Source: Streptomyces sp. CG4
Lineage (GTDB): Bacteria; Actinomycetota; Actinomycetes; Streptomycetales; Streptomycetaceae
DNA length: 64,000 nt
NCBI RefSeq assembly: GCF_041080655.1
Contig: NZ_CP163525.1
Location: 1,798,001 to 1,862,000, forward strand
Direction of reading: 5' to 3'
The position numbers were made by a program, and so were the translations under genes. The notes beneath the pieces are model-generated. The model made no database searches. It was not told the origin of the DNA and saw only the letters and a program-made list of their open reading frames with translations. Position 1 is the stretch's first letter. Every line of letters starts with the position of its first letter. Positions 24,324-31,831 of this stretch are shown in pieces.

Positions 24324-24341
24324 CTATGGAAGGAAGACGAG

Positions 24342-25166
24342 TTGTCGGGAATCAACAACACCGAGGCGGGCAAAGTCGCATTGGTGACGGGGGCGGGCCA
24401 CGGAATCGGCCGGGAGACCGCGATCGTGCTCGCCGAGAGTGGTTACCGGGTCGGCCTGGTGGACAAGTCGCCGACCGGGTTGGCAGCCACGGCGGAACTC
24501 ATCGAGCGCTCCGGCGGCGAAGTCGTCGCGGTGACCGCGGACGTGTCGGACCCCTCGGCTGTCGAACGCTCCTGTGACGCCACAACACAGCGCTTCGGAA
24601 CCATTGACGTACTGGTCAACAACGCCGGTGAACCCGGTCAGTTCAGCGCCTTCGTGGAGACGGATCCGGCGGTGTGGTGGCAGGTGCAGATGACCAACGT
24701 GAGCGGGCCCATGCTCTTCTGCCACCGGGTTCTCCCGGCGATGCTCGCCCAAGGGCGCGGCTTCGTCATCAACGTCAACAGCCGGATAGCGGTCCGGGAT
24801 GACACGGCCGCCGCGTGCAGTGCCTATGCCGTCTCCAAGGCCGCGCTGTCGCGCTTGACCAGCGCCCTCGCCCACGAGCTCGCCGGCAGCGGTGTTGTGG
24901 TGCTGGACTTCAGCCCCGGCATGGTTCGCACCGCGATGACCGAGCAACGGCCGGACTACGACGCGCTACCGGACAAGATCTTCACTCCGGCACGGGTGCC
25001 GGCGCAGAAGATCGCCGCGCTGGCGTCCGGACGCTACGACGTGCTGCACGGCCGGCTCGTTCACGTCCACGACGATCTGGATCAACTGGCCAAGCACGTG
25101 GTGGAGAACCCGCGGGCCCGTGTCCTCACCGTGCACACCACCGGGCCTGACGATCCGTTTCAGTGA
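24342..25166 (+). CDS. Short-chain dehydrogenase/reductase
   Basis: A 274-residue SDR starting with TTG (GGAAGGAAG upstream). Cofactor motif TGAGHGIG (16-23), NNAG (93-96), catalytic Ser147, Tyr162 and Lys166 (YAVSKAA) are all present, so it should be an active NAD(P)H-dependent oxidoreductase. The last 60 residues are unlike classical SDRs (ASGRYDVLHGRLVHVHDDLDQLAKHV). It is transcribed divergently from the halogenase operon and shares its control region, so a tailoring role in the pathway is likely but its substrate is unknown. Confidence 0.88.
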   Translation: MSGINNTEAGKVALVTGAGHGIGRETAIVLAESGYRVGLVDKSPTGLAATAELIERSGGEVVAVTADVSDPSAVERSCDATTQRFGTIDVLVNNAGEPGQFSAFVETDPAVWWQVQMTNVSGPMLFCHRVLPAMLAQGRGFVINVNSRIAVRDDTAAACSAYAVSKAALSRLTSALAHELAGSGVVVLDFSPGMVRTAMTEQRPDYDALPDKIFTPARVPAQKIAALASGRYDVLHGRLVHVHDDLDQLAKHVVENPRARVLTVHTTGPDDPFQ

Positions 25167-25202
25167 CGGACGGCGGATGCCGGGCCGGCCCGGCCGGGGT
25201 TC

Positions 25203-25253
25203 CTTCGCGCCGAGGGGGCAGGGCTCATGGCCGTGCCCCCTCGGCCCGAAGGA
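25203..25253. terminator. Bidirectional hairpin terminator
   Basis: A stem of about 20 base pairs with two mismatches (left arm begins CCTTCGCGCCGAGGGGGCA, right arm ends TGCCCCCTCGGCCCGAAGG) lies between the convergent SDR and regulator genes, 37 bases after the SDR stop. It can work on both strands. Confidence 0.8.
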
Positions 25254-25320
25254 GGCGGTGAGCGTGCGTGACATCGCTCAACCGGGCTCCGGGCCAAGCA
25301 CTACCAGGAGGCTCGCGGGG

Positions 25321-26766
25321 TCACGGCGCCGGTGCCGGATCCGCCCATGGCCCTGGCTGCGCCCTCAGGCGGCGGGTGAGCCGATCGCGCACTCCGGTCG
25401 GGGCGTGCTCGGCGGCGAGTTCGTTGGCGTACAGCCGAAGGAGTTCGTGCATCCGGTAGCGGCCGGCGCCGGTCGGTTCGATCAGATGGGCCACCGCCAA
25501 CTGCCTTACCGTCACGGCGGCTTCCGCGGTCGAGGATCGGAGCAGCGCGGCGACGGTGGACTCGTCGAACTCCGAGCCGGGGTGGCCGCCCAGTACTCGG
25601 AATGCCAGGACCGCCTCCTGATCGAGCCAGCGGCACGACCAGAAGAACACCTCCCGCAGATCGCCGTGCGGATCGTCGTCGGCGGTCAGCTCGTCCAACA
25701 GTGATCCGGCTGCGAACATCTCGTCGGCGAACTCGGTGAGTGAGGTGCCGGACCGTCTCGTGGCCCGCTGCCCGGCCAGTCGCAGAGCCAACGGGAGCCC
25801 ACCGCACCGGGTGGCCAACCTCCACACGGCCTCCGGTTCGGCGTTCGCCCACCGCTCGCCGATGATCTCGCGCAACAAGGCGACCGACGTCGCCGGAGCG
25901 AGCGGCCGCACCGCCACCGACCGCGCACCGTCCCGCACGGACAGCCCGCACAACTGGCGGCGGCTGGTGACCAGCACCGCGCAGTTCGGCGAGGCAGGCA
26001 GCAGCGGACGCACCTGTGGGGTGTCCAGGGCGTTGTCCAGCACCAGCAGCACTCGGCGACCGGTCAGCAGCGACCGCAGCAGCGCGGCACGCTGCTCTTC
26101 ACCGGCGGGAATCCGGTCGAAGACACCCAGCGCTCGACAGAACTCCGCCAGGATGTCGCCCGGTCGCGCCGGCGTCGCGTCGGGGGCGTAACCACGCAGG
26201 TCGGCGAAGAGCACCCCGTCCGGGAACCGCGCGAGGTTCTCATGCGCCCAGCGCAGCGCGAGCGCGGTCTTGCCCACTCCCGGGGGGCCGTCCAGGACGA
26301 CCAGGGGAACCGTGCCGGGCTGGCCGCCGCTCGCTGTCAGCACCGCGCCGATCCGCTCCGACTCCGCCTGACGCCCGAGCAACTGCGCGGGCCCTGGAGG
26401 AAGTTGGATCGGCCTTGGCCATGCCGATCTGGTCGGCACGGAAGGCTCCACGGACAGCTCCACGGATGCGACCAGCGTGCCGCCCAGTCCCAACGCTTCA
26501 TCGCACTGCCGGGCGAACTGCACGGTGGGCGGCTTGACACCGTTTTCCACCTTGGACACGTAGCTGTGGCAGTAGTGCACTCGGCGGCCGAGCTCCCGTA
26601 CCGATACCTGGCGGGCGACTCGGGCGGCACGCAGCGCCGACCCGAATGTCTGCCCGTCGCCCTGTCTGACGCGGCCGGGGCCGTCCGCCGCCACCCCTGG
26701 GTCGCGCCGGTCCCAGGTGTACAGCCGTGGGTCATCGGCAACGAGACAGCTCGTTTCGGATGTCAC
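25321..26766 (-). CDS. XRE-type HTH plus NB-ARC ATPase regulator (AfsR-like core without TPR)
   Basis: A 481-residue regulator. Residues about 40-95 form an XRE helix-turn-helix (FGSALRAARVARQVSVRELGRRVHYCHSYVSKVENG). A P-loop ATPase follows: Walker A GPPGVGKT (160-167), RRVLLVLDN as Walker B, and CGGLPLALRLAG, the GLPL motif of NB-ARC/STAND proteins. A winged-helix region (RVLGGHPGSEFDESTVAALL) closes the protein; the C-terminal TPR sensor of AfsR-type regulators is absent, ending instead in a short Arg/Pro-rich tail. Probably pathway-specific. Start ATG 26766. Confidence 0.85.
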   Translation of the reverse strand: MTSETSCLVADDPRLYTWDRRDPGVAADGPGRVRQGDGQTFGSALRAARVARQVSVRELGRRVHYCHSYVSKVENGVKPPTVQFARQCDEALGLGGTLVASVELSVEPSVPTRSAWPRPIQLPPGPAQLLGRQAESERIGAVLTASGGQPGTVPLVVLDGPPGVGKTALALRWAHENLARFPDGVLFADLRGYAPDATPARPGDILAEFCRALGVFDRIPAGEEQRAALLRSLLTGRRVLLVLDNALDTPQVRPLLPASPNCAVLVTSRRQLCGLSVRDGARSVAVRPLAPATSVALLREIIGERWANAEPEAVWRLATRCGGLPLALRLAGQRATRRSGTSLTEFADEMFAAGSLLDELTADDDPHGDLREVFFWSCRWLDQEAVLAFRVLGGHPGSEFDESTVAALLRSSTAEAAVTVRQLAVAHLIEPTGAGRYRMHELLRLYANELAAEHAPTGVRDRLTRRLRAQPGPWADPAPAP

Positions 26767-27280
26767 GTCGATCCCCCTCGCGTTGTTCGTGGCTCCTGGT
26801 CAGGAAGTCATGGGTCACCGGGCCAGGAACGGCTGCGTCCCCGGTCGAATCGGAGTTGCGCCGGTGTCGCCGGGCCTGACGGGATGGTTGGACCGCCGCA
26901 GCGGGACACCGGTCGCCTGCGGTTGGGTCTCAGCGCGACGCGAGGGCCGGTCGTCGATGCTCCACCAGTCACCGCCCGCGTCGAGCGGAGGACACGGCGG
27001 ACGACCGGTGGTCATGGCGTGTCCTCGGCTGACCGTCGGCAGGGCGGCCACCACATCGTCCCCGTGCTTCCCCACCGGCCGGCCTCTCTACGATGCAAGC
27101 CGAACACACTGTTCGACAAGGTGGCGGCGCGTTGCCTGCCGTTGATGTGGTGGGCGCCCGACCCCGAAACGCGAGAAGCGCCGACAAGGCGGAAGGGGGT
27201 GCTCGGTGAGCACCCCCTGGTGATGCCGAAGGTACCGCCGCAGAGCGAGCGAGCCGTCGCGGCGGGTGTGTCCGGGGAGA
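26767..27280. other. Intergenic region upstream of the NB-ARC regulator
   Basis: About 510 bases without a gene I can support. It should contain the promoter of the leftward regulator at its left end, and holds a clear terminator for the next leftward gene (27195-27217). Confidence 0.5.
27195..27217 (-). terminator. Hairpin terminator after the SCO6745-like gene
   Basis: Perfect 10-bp stem GGGGGTGCTC/GAGCACCCCC with a three-base loop, located 64 bases downstream of the stop of the leftward gene 27281-28144. No T-run follows, as is common in Streptomyces. Confidence 0.8.
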
Positions 27281-28144
27281 TCAGCGGGCCACGGGGAAGA
27301 AGACACCCTCACTCGGGAGGCACCCTGCCGCGAGCAGCAGGTTCGTCAACCGGCCACCGACGTCGGCCAGCCGCTGAATGCCATCGGCTCCCAGCGTGCG
27401 CCACGGCGCGGCGCCCGACCGATCGGTGCCTTCCTCCAACTGGGCCCGAAGCGCGCTGCCTTCCTTGGTGAGCCCGCCGGCTGCGTCCAGTACACCGCGT
27501 TCACGTAGCTCGTCGACCGCGGTGTCCCACTGCTCTTCCGACCAGCCGCGATGGGACTGCGCGAAGGAGGGCAGGAAGCCGCGTCCGGTCGCGGCATTGC
27601 TGACCAACGCCTGCAATCCGCTCAAGCCGGCGTTGAGCAGCGTGGCCATGTGACCGTCACCGCGGTGTTCGCGCAGGATGTTCAACCCGTGCCAGAGCAC
27701 CAGGTGGGGTGCCGTAGGCCAGTCGAGCTCCTGATGGGATCCGGCCAGGGGGCGGCCCTCGGTGGCGGCGGACGACGCGGCCCGCCGTGCCAACTCCGCA
27801 GCCTCGGCGACCTCCGGTGAGGTGATCACCTCGGCGCCGAGCATCCGGTTCAGCGCTCGGTCCGCCGCGACGAAGCGGGCCTCGACCAGCGTCGCCGGGG
27901 TCGCCAGCGACCAGGCCTTGGGGATGTGCCGGCGTACCCGCTCCGGATTGAAGGTGTAGAACACCGCATGGACCACGGAGGCCGACACCGCGCCCATGGG
28001 TGCAGCCCGGCCCCCCAGGTAGCACATAACACCGGCCTCGAGCCCGGCCGCCGTCAGCTCTTCCTCGGTCTCCGGCGCAAAATACGCCATTGCCGGGATC
28101 GTCTGGAGCACACGTGCCACATTGCCGATCTGGGTTTTATCCAT
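27281..28144 (-). CDS. SCO6745-family protein of unknown function
   Basis: A 287-residue all-helical protein starting at ATG 28144. Stretches such as GLEAGVMCYLGGRAAPMG, AVFYTFNPERVRRHIPKAW, HLVLWHGLNILREHRGDGHMATLL and RGWSEEQWDTAVDELRERGVLD fit the actinobacterial SCO6745 family, whose C-terminal half looks like a winged-helix of the MarR kind. Function is not established. It is followed by a terminator and preceded on the same strand by a PIG-L deacetylase gene, 83 bases away. Confidence 0.75.
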   Translation of the reverse strand: MDKTQIGNVARVLQTIPAMAYFAPETEEELTAAGLEAGVMCYLGGRAAPMGAVSASVVHAVFYTFNPERVRRHIPKAWSLATPATLVEARFVAADRALNRMLGAEVITSPEVAEAAELARRAASSAATEGRPLAGSHQELDWPTAPHLVLWHGLNILREHRGDGHMATLLNAGLSGLQALVSNAATGRGFLPSFAQSHRGWSEEQWDTAVDELRERGVLDAAGGLTKEGSALRAQLEEGTDRSGAAPWRTLGADGIQRLADVGGRLTNLLLAAGCLPSEGVFFPVAR

Positions 28145-28227
28145 GAGTCGAATATTACTCTGCACCGACACGGACACAGGTCCGAATTCGGACTTCTCCG
28201 GTGAACGCCGAGCAATGGCTCGGGCAA

Positions 28228-28995
28228 TCAGTCTCCGGTGCCGAAACGGAAGACCTCGAAGCACACCGCGAACTTACAACCAAGATGCGTGCCCGATCGC
28301 CGCGCAAGGAATTCCAGGTATTCCTCCGGGTCGAAGTTCTCCCGGCCAAGTCCCTTGATATAGGCCTCGTGAGCGCGCAGCGAAGCGACGCCTTGCGGGA
28401 GTGAGTCCGTGACGTCGACGCCGTGCCCGGACAGCGGCGAGTTGGCGACCCACACCTGCCGTACTCCACCCCATGGCTGCAAACCCTCTTCCAGCAGCTC
28501 GGTGAAGACCCAGCGGTTGGCGGCGTCGCGAACCCCGTCCAGGATCGCCCGCCCCGCGGCTATGTGGTCGGCGTGGTTGAGCGGCGGCTCGTCCAGACCA
28601 AGCTGCTCGGCGTCAAACGTGTCCCGAAGGTTGTTGGTCACCACGATGTGCGGACGCCGGCGACGAATGGCCCGCGCAACGGCCCGCCGCAGCGGTAGGC
28701 CGTATTCAATGACGCCGTCCGGGAAGTCCAGGAACTCGACCGTGTCCACGCCGACGGCTGCGGCAGACGCGCGCTGTTCGTCCTGCCGGACTTTTCGCGC
28801 GTCATCGGGGTTCATACCGTCGATGCCCGCCTCCCCGCTGGTCAGCAGACAGTAGGTGAAATTCTTTCCCTGGCCGGTCCACCGGGCTATCGCGGAGGAC
28901 GCCCCGTATTCCAGATCGTCGGGATGCGCGACGATCGCCATGCCGGTCTGCCATTCCTCGGTGAGCGGTAGGAGCTTGTTGACCGACTCCGTCAT
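28228..28995 (-). CDS. PIG-L/LmbE family zinc-dependent deacetylase or amidase
   Basis: A 255-residue PIG-L fold protein. The zinc motif AHPDD is at 23-27 and the third ligand motif is in LNHADHIAAGRA. Relatives remove N-acetyl or amide groups from sugars and include MshB, mycothiol S-conjugate amidase and antibiotic-tailoring deacetylases. ATG 28995 is chosen because GAGAGGA lies seven bases upstream. In the cluster it could deprotect an intermediate or handle a mycothiol conjugate. A second, clearly different PIG-L gene lies at 50274-51107. Confidence 0.88.
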   Translation of the reverse strand: MTESVNKLLPLTEEWQTGMAIVAHPDDLEYGASSAIARWTGQGKNFTYCLLTSGEAGIDGMNPDDARKVRQDEQRASAAAVGVDTVEFLDFPDGVIEYGLPLRRAVARAIRRRRPHIVVTNNLRDTFDAEQLGLDEPPLNHADHIAAGRAILDGVRDAANRWVFTELLEEGLQPWGGVRQVWVANSPLSGHGVDVTDSLPQGVASLRAHEAYIKGLGRENFDPEEYLEFLARRSGTHLGCKFAVCFEVFRFGTGD

Positions 28996-29034
28996 GTTCG
29001 CTTCCTCTCGTCTCATGCGATGAGATCGCGACGG

Positions 29035-30042
29035 TCACGCGCGGTGCTCGACGTGATTCCGCAGTCGTTTGGCCACCGTGTGCCAGGTCTCGCTGTACAT
29101 CTCCGCGAGATCGGCTATGAGTTCAAGGCAGTGCTGCGGAGAATTCTCCAGCAACGCCTCGCACTGCTCTCGTTGGATCGCATGCGTATGTAACCACCGC
29201 AGCACATCCCGACCCACCTCGGAGGACTTGAAGGCCGGATCGTTTCTGAGCTTCTGCAGCACGGCGTGCAGGTCGTGCGCCGGCTGCTGCCGGTCCAGCG
29301 CCTGCGTACGCGCCAACTTGCCCAAGCTGCTGGTCCTGCCCGACCCGAGCGGTACCGGATCCTCTCCCCGCGCGACCCGTCGGCGGACATCGAGCACGGT
29401 TGCCGGAGAGATTCCCACCTCGTTCGCTATGTCCCGTAACGGCGCACAAGGCTCACGCGCCAGAAGTTGCGCCGCGCGCCTGCGGCGGTCCGCGCCGTCA
29501 GCGGGACGGCTGCGCCGGTCCGCGCCGACGCGGGCGTTCAACTGCGGATGTTCCGAGGTTGAACGCCGGACCTTGGCCACCGTCTTGTCGGAGAGGCCGG
29601 TCGACGCGGCGATCGAACGATCGGATCGCTCGGGGAACATCCCGATCAGCCTTGCCGCGGCTTCCTTGCGCTCCGCGAGTGACAGTGGCAGACCGTGTGC
29701 CTTGTTGGCTTCGACCGCCAACAGGAATGCGGCTTCGTCGCTGCCGCTGAAGAAGTGAGCGCGGATCGTCCGCTCCCCGCGGAGGCATGCCGCCCGTGCC
29801 CGGTGCAGACCGTCGATGACCGTCATCGTCTGCCGGTGGATCGTGATCGGCGGAAGCAGGGAAGCCGGGATTTCGGCAAGCGACCTCGTATGCTCCACGT
29901 TTTCCCCGGAAAAGCGCGGCGAGAGGTCAAACGTGAGATCTCGCAGCTCGACGACCTCTGCGACAGACCGATCGTCACCGTCCAGTGAGCCACGGCTTTC
30001 CCTAACGCACCACTCCACTGAAGCACTTCGAGCACTCTGCAT
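29035..30042 (-). CDS. StrR/NovG-like ParB-fold pathway regulator (two TTA codons)
   Basis: A 335-residue protein. The N-terminal third is a ParB-like domain (RSLAEIPASLLPPITIHRQTMTVIDGLHRARAACLRGE), followed by a helix-turn-helix (RSIAASTGLSDKTVAKVRR) and a second one (PLRDIANEVGISPATVLDVRRRV), the plan of StrR, NovG and related antibiotic activators that bind promoters in their own clusters. Codons 202 (29437-29439) and 284 (29191-29193) are TTA, so expression should need the bldA tRNA. It is likely the cluster activator. Start ATG 30042; alternatives cannot be excluded. Confidence 0.87.
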   Translation of the reverse strand: MQSARSASVEWCVRESRGSLDGDDRSVAEVVELRDLTFDLSPRFSGENVEHTRSLAEIPASLLPPITIHRQTMTVIDGLHRARAACLRGERTIRAHFFSGSDEAAFLLAVEANKAHGLPLSLAERKEAAARLIGMFPERSDRSIAASTGLSDKTVAKVRRSTSEHPQLNARVGADRRSRPADGADRRRRAAQLLAREPCAPLRDIANEVGISPATVLDVRRRVARGEDPVPLGSGRTSSLGKLARTQALDRQQPAHDLHAVLQKLRNDPAFKSSEVGRDVLRWLHTHAIQREQCEALLENSPQHCLELIADLAEMYSETWHTVAKRLRNHVEHRA

Positions 30043-30180
30043 CGGACGCCCCCGTGTCCTCTTCTTTGTGAGTCCTGGTCAAGGGAGTTATGGCCGCCGG
30101 AGTCCGCATGTCCTCGCGGTTGCGCGACGGCGATGGCGCGGCGGCACACGCGATACCGGCAAGCGGTCGCGGTACAACAC

Positions 30181-30215
30181 TGCGGGCCGGTCGCGTCACC
30201 CGCGACCGGCCCGCA
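30181..30215. terminator. 15-bp perfect hairpin
   Basis: TGCGGGCCGGTCGCG pairs perfectly with CGCGACCGGCCCGCA across a five-base TCACC loop. Terminator-like in strength; it has no gene stop nearby on either strand, so it may be a relic, an insulator or part of a small RNA. Confidence 0.6.
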
Positions 30216-30256
30216 AAGCAAGAGAATGTCGGACAACAGAGTACGTCAGTGGATAC

Positions 30257-30276
30257 CCCGTTGGCCCGCCAACGGG
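30257..30276. repeat. Short perfect inverted repeat
   Basis: CCCGTTGG and CCAACGGG separated by CCCG, 41 bases beyond the stronger hairpin at 30181-30215. Confidence 0.5.
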
Positions 30277-30749
30277 CGCCGCCGGCCGCCCATTCAATTC
30301 CTTCGCATTCACGTGGCTGGGAATGGTGCCCCAGAGATACAAGCAAGTCTCCGTGCTCCTTCCCCGGTTTCATGGACAAGACCATCGGGCTCCACCGACT
30401 CCCATGATTCCCATGGGGGGGCCGCCCGCCGATGGGCAGGTCCGATGAGTGATCCGGTGGATTTGTGCTCTCCCGAGGTCTCCGAGTACCGACTTCCCCA
30501 TGGAGGGCTCCCAGTCGCCTGGTCCGTTCGGCTTCCTGCGGCTCGCTGATTGGCCGCCGAACGACTCAGGCACAGGTTGCCATAGCTTGCGGCTCGATCG
30601 CCACATGTAGGTAGCAGCAAACCACCCCCGATTACCGGCCATTTCAATTGGCTGAATCTTGCGGGATGCCGGCGCCGGTCTGCCCGCAAGGCGGCGGCCG
30701 AAGGGGGAGAGTTGCCATCGCCTGACGGCGGAGACCGTAGAGTGACGCG

Positions 30750-31247
30750 GTGGGCAACACCTTCTACGGCGGTGGCGACGGCCTCTACTTGACCAACGGC
30801 GGCACGGCGGCATTCGTGGAGGTCCTGATGCTGGCAGTGACCGATCTCGTGGAGGAACCATGGGACTACCGCTTCGCCGCCCTCCTCGCGCTACAGGACC
30901 AGAACGTCATGGGGCGGGGAGCGGTCGGCTTCGACTTGGAGGACATCGACTGGGGCGGGTCACCCGAAGAGCGGGCGCGGAACAAGGACTTCGTCCTCCG
31001 CGTCACCGACCTGGCCCTGAACCGGCACCGGTGGGACGAGCTGGACTACGTCCCGGCTTTCGCCGCGGACTACCTACGTCGCTTCCGCGCCATCGTGGCC
31101 GCGTACAACCTGCCCTCCCGCGACGACGAGTCGCCCGTGGCCTTCCCCGGCCCCGAGGAAGCAGCGACGGCCTCGTGCGCACGCCACCGCGTCCTCAGTG
31201 CCCTGCCGCACTGGGAGGGGTGCGTGTTCTGCACGGCACGGGAGTGA
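30750..31247 (+). CDS. Hypothetical protein
   Basis: A 165-residue acidic protein starting with GTG. No family recognised. It is soluble, rich in aromatic residues (EEPWDYRFAALLALQDQNVMGRG, RHRWDELDYVPAFAADYLRRF), and ends in RVLSALPHWEGCVFCTARE with a CVFC pair that could bind metal or form a disulfide. No upstream partner is evident; it converges with a degraded gene fragment on the other strand. Confidence 0.7.
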   Translation: MGNTFYGGGDGLYLTNGGTAAFVEVLMLAVTDLVEEPWDYRFAALLALQDQNVMGRGAVGFDLEDIDWGGSPEERARNKDFVLRVTDLALNRHRWDELDYVPAFAADYLRRFRAIVAAYNLPSRDDESPVAFPGPEEAATASCARHRVLSALPHWEGCVFCTARE

Positions 31248-31249
31248 CG

Positions 31250-31388
31250 ACACCACCGCGCAAGGAAGCAGGTCGTCCACGGCGCCCATGAGCGCGCACA
31301 GCATGTGGCCGCGTACCTCGTCGTCGCCGACAGCCGGCAGGTGCTCCTCCGCATACTCAGTCTGGTAGAGCTGGATGTCGGAGGTCAC
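31250..31388 (-). pseudogene. 3'-truncated fragment paralogous to the adjacent upstream gene
   Basis: Starts with ATG 31388 overlapping the stop of the 31385-31822 gene (ATGA), so it was once its operon partner. About 41 residues resemble that gene: GDDEVRGHMLCALMGAVDDLL against DESEIAAYLRSGQMLFASMGVVDDLL. After the shared VDDLL the frame runs into sequence opposite the end of the rightward gene 30750-31247 and loses similarity. I read it as a deleted 3' end. Confidence 0.5.
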
Positions 31389-31822
31389 CCAGTGCCCCGG
31401 AACATTGAGCTCCCATGGTTCCGCTCGCCGGATCGGAGGGCCTGGAGCTCGTCCGTAAGGGCCATGAGACGGTCCTGGTCGACATAGGGAACCACGTAGC
31501 CCAAAGACTCGGCCTTGGCCCGGAAATCATCCGGGAGTACGGCATGGTGCCTGGAAACGTAGAACCAGAGATCACCGCGCCAGACCCACTCCCCGTCTGT
31601 GAACAACGACGCACCGCCCACGATGTTTTCGCCCGACCCGAGCAGGTCGTCGACGACGCCCATGGAGGCGAAGAGCATCTGCCCACTGCGGAGGTAAGCG
31701 GCGATTTCACTCTCGTCCGGCTGCGGCGCACCCGCCACGAACGAGCGGATGCTGCCGGTGGCCTCCGGGCTCGACGGCCAAAGCTCGCTGTAGAAGCCGA
31801 GGACCTTCAATTCAGGTCGCAT
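31385..31822 (-). CDS. Hypothetical protein of about 145 residues
   Basis: Start ATG 31822. Shows an acidic, aromatic composition (SGQMLFASMGVVDDLLGSGENIVGGASLFTDGEWVWRGDLWFYVSRHHAVLPDDF) reminiscent of small actinobacterial proteins that accompany toxins or act as immunity proteins, but no family is recognised with confidence. It is followed, with an ATGA overlap, by a truncated paralogue. Stop lies close to pntB, which begins a separate operon on the same strand upstream. Confidence 0.7.
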   Translation of the reverse strand: MRPELKVLGFYSELWPSSPEATGSIRSFVAGAPQPDESEIAAYLRSGQMLFASMGVVDDLLGSGENIVGGASLFTDGEWVWRGDLWFYVSRHHAVLPDDFRAKAESLGYVVPYVDQDRLMALTDELQALRSGERNHGSSMFRGTG

Positions 31823-31831
31823 GGAACCAGC

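Larger units (their letters stand above)
30043..30749. other. Long intergenic region at the right end of the cluster
   Basis: About 700 bases between divergent genes with no supportable gene. It contains the promoter region of the StrR-like regulator and two strong hairpins (30181-30215 and 30257-30276). Confidence 0.5.

Noticed and set aside
10230..30042. Assignment of the cluster as chloramphenicol or butirosin biosynthesis
   Set aside because: It shares single enzyme types (CmlI/CmlS-like, BtrJ/BtrK-like) but has none of the PABA, NRPS or aminoglycoside genes those pathways need.
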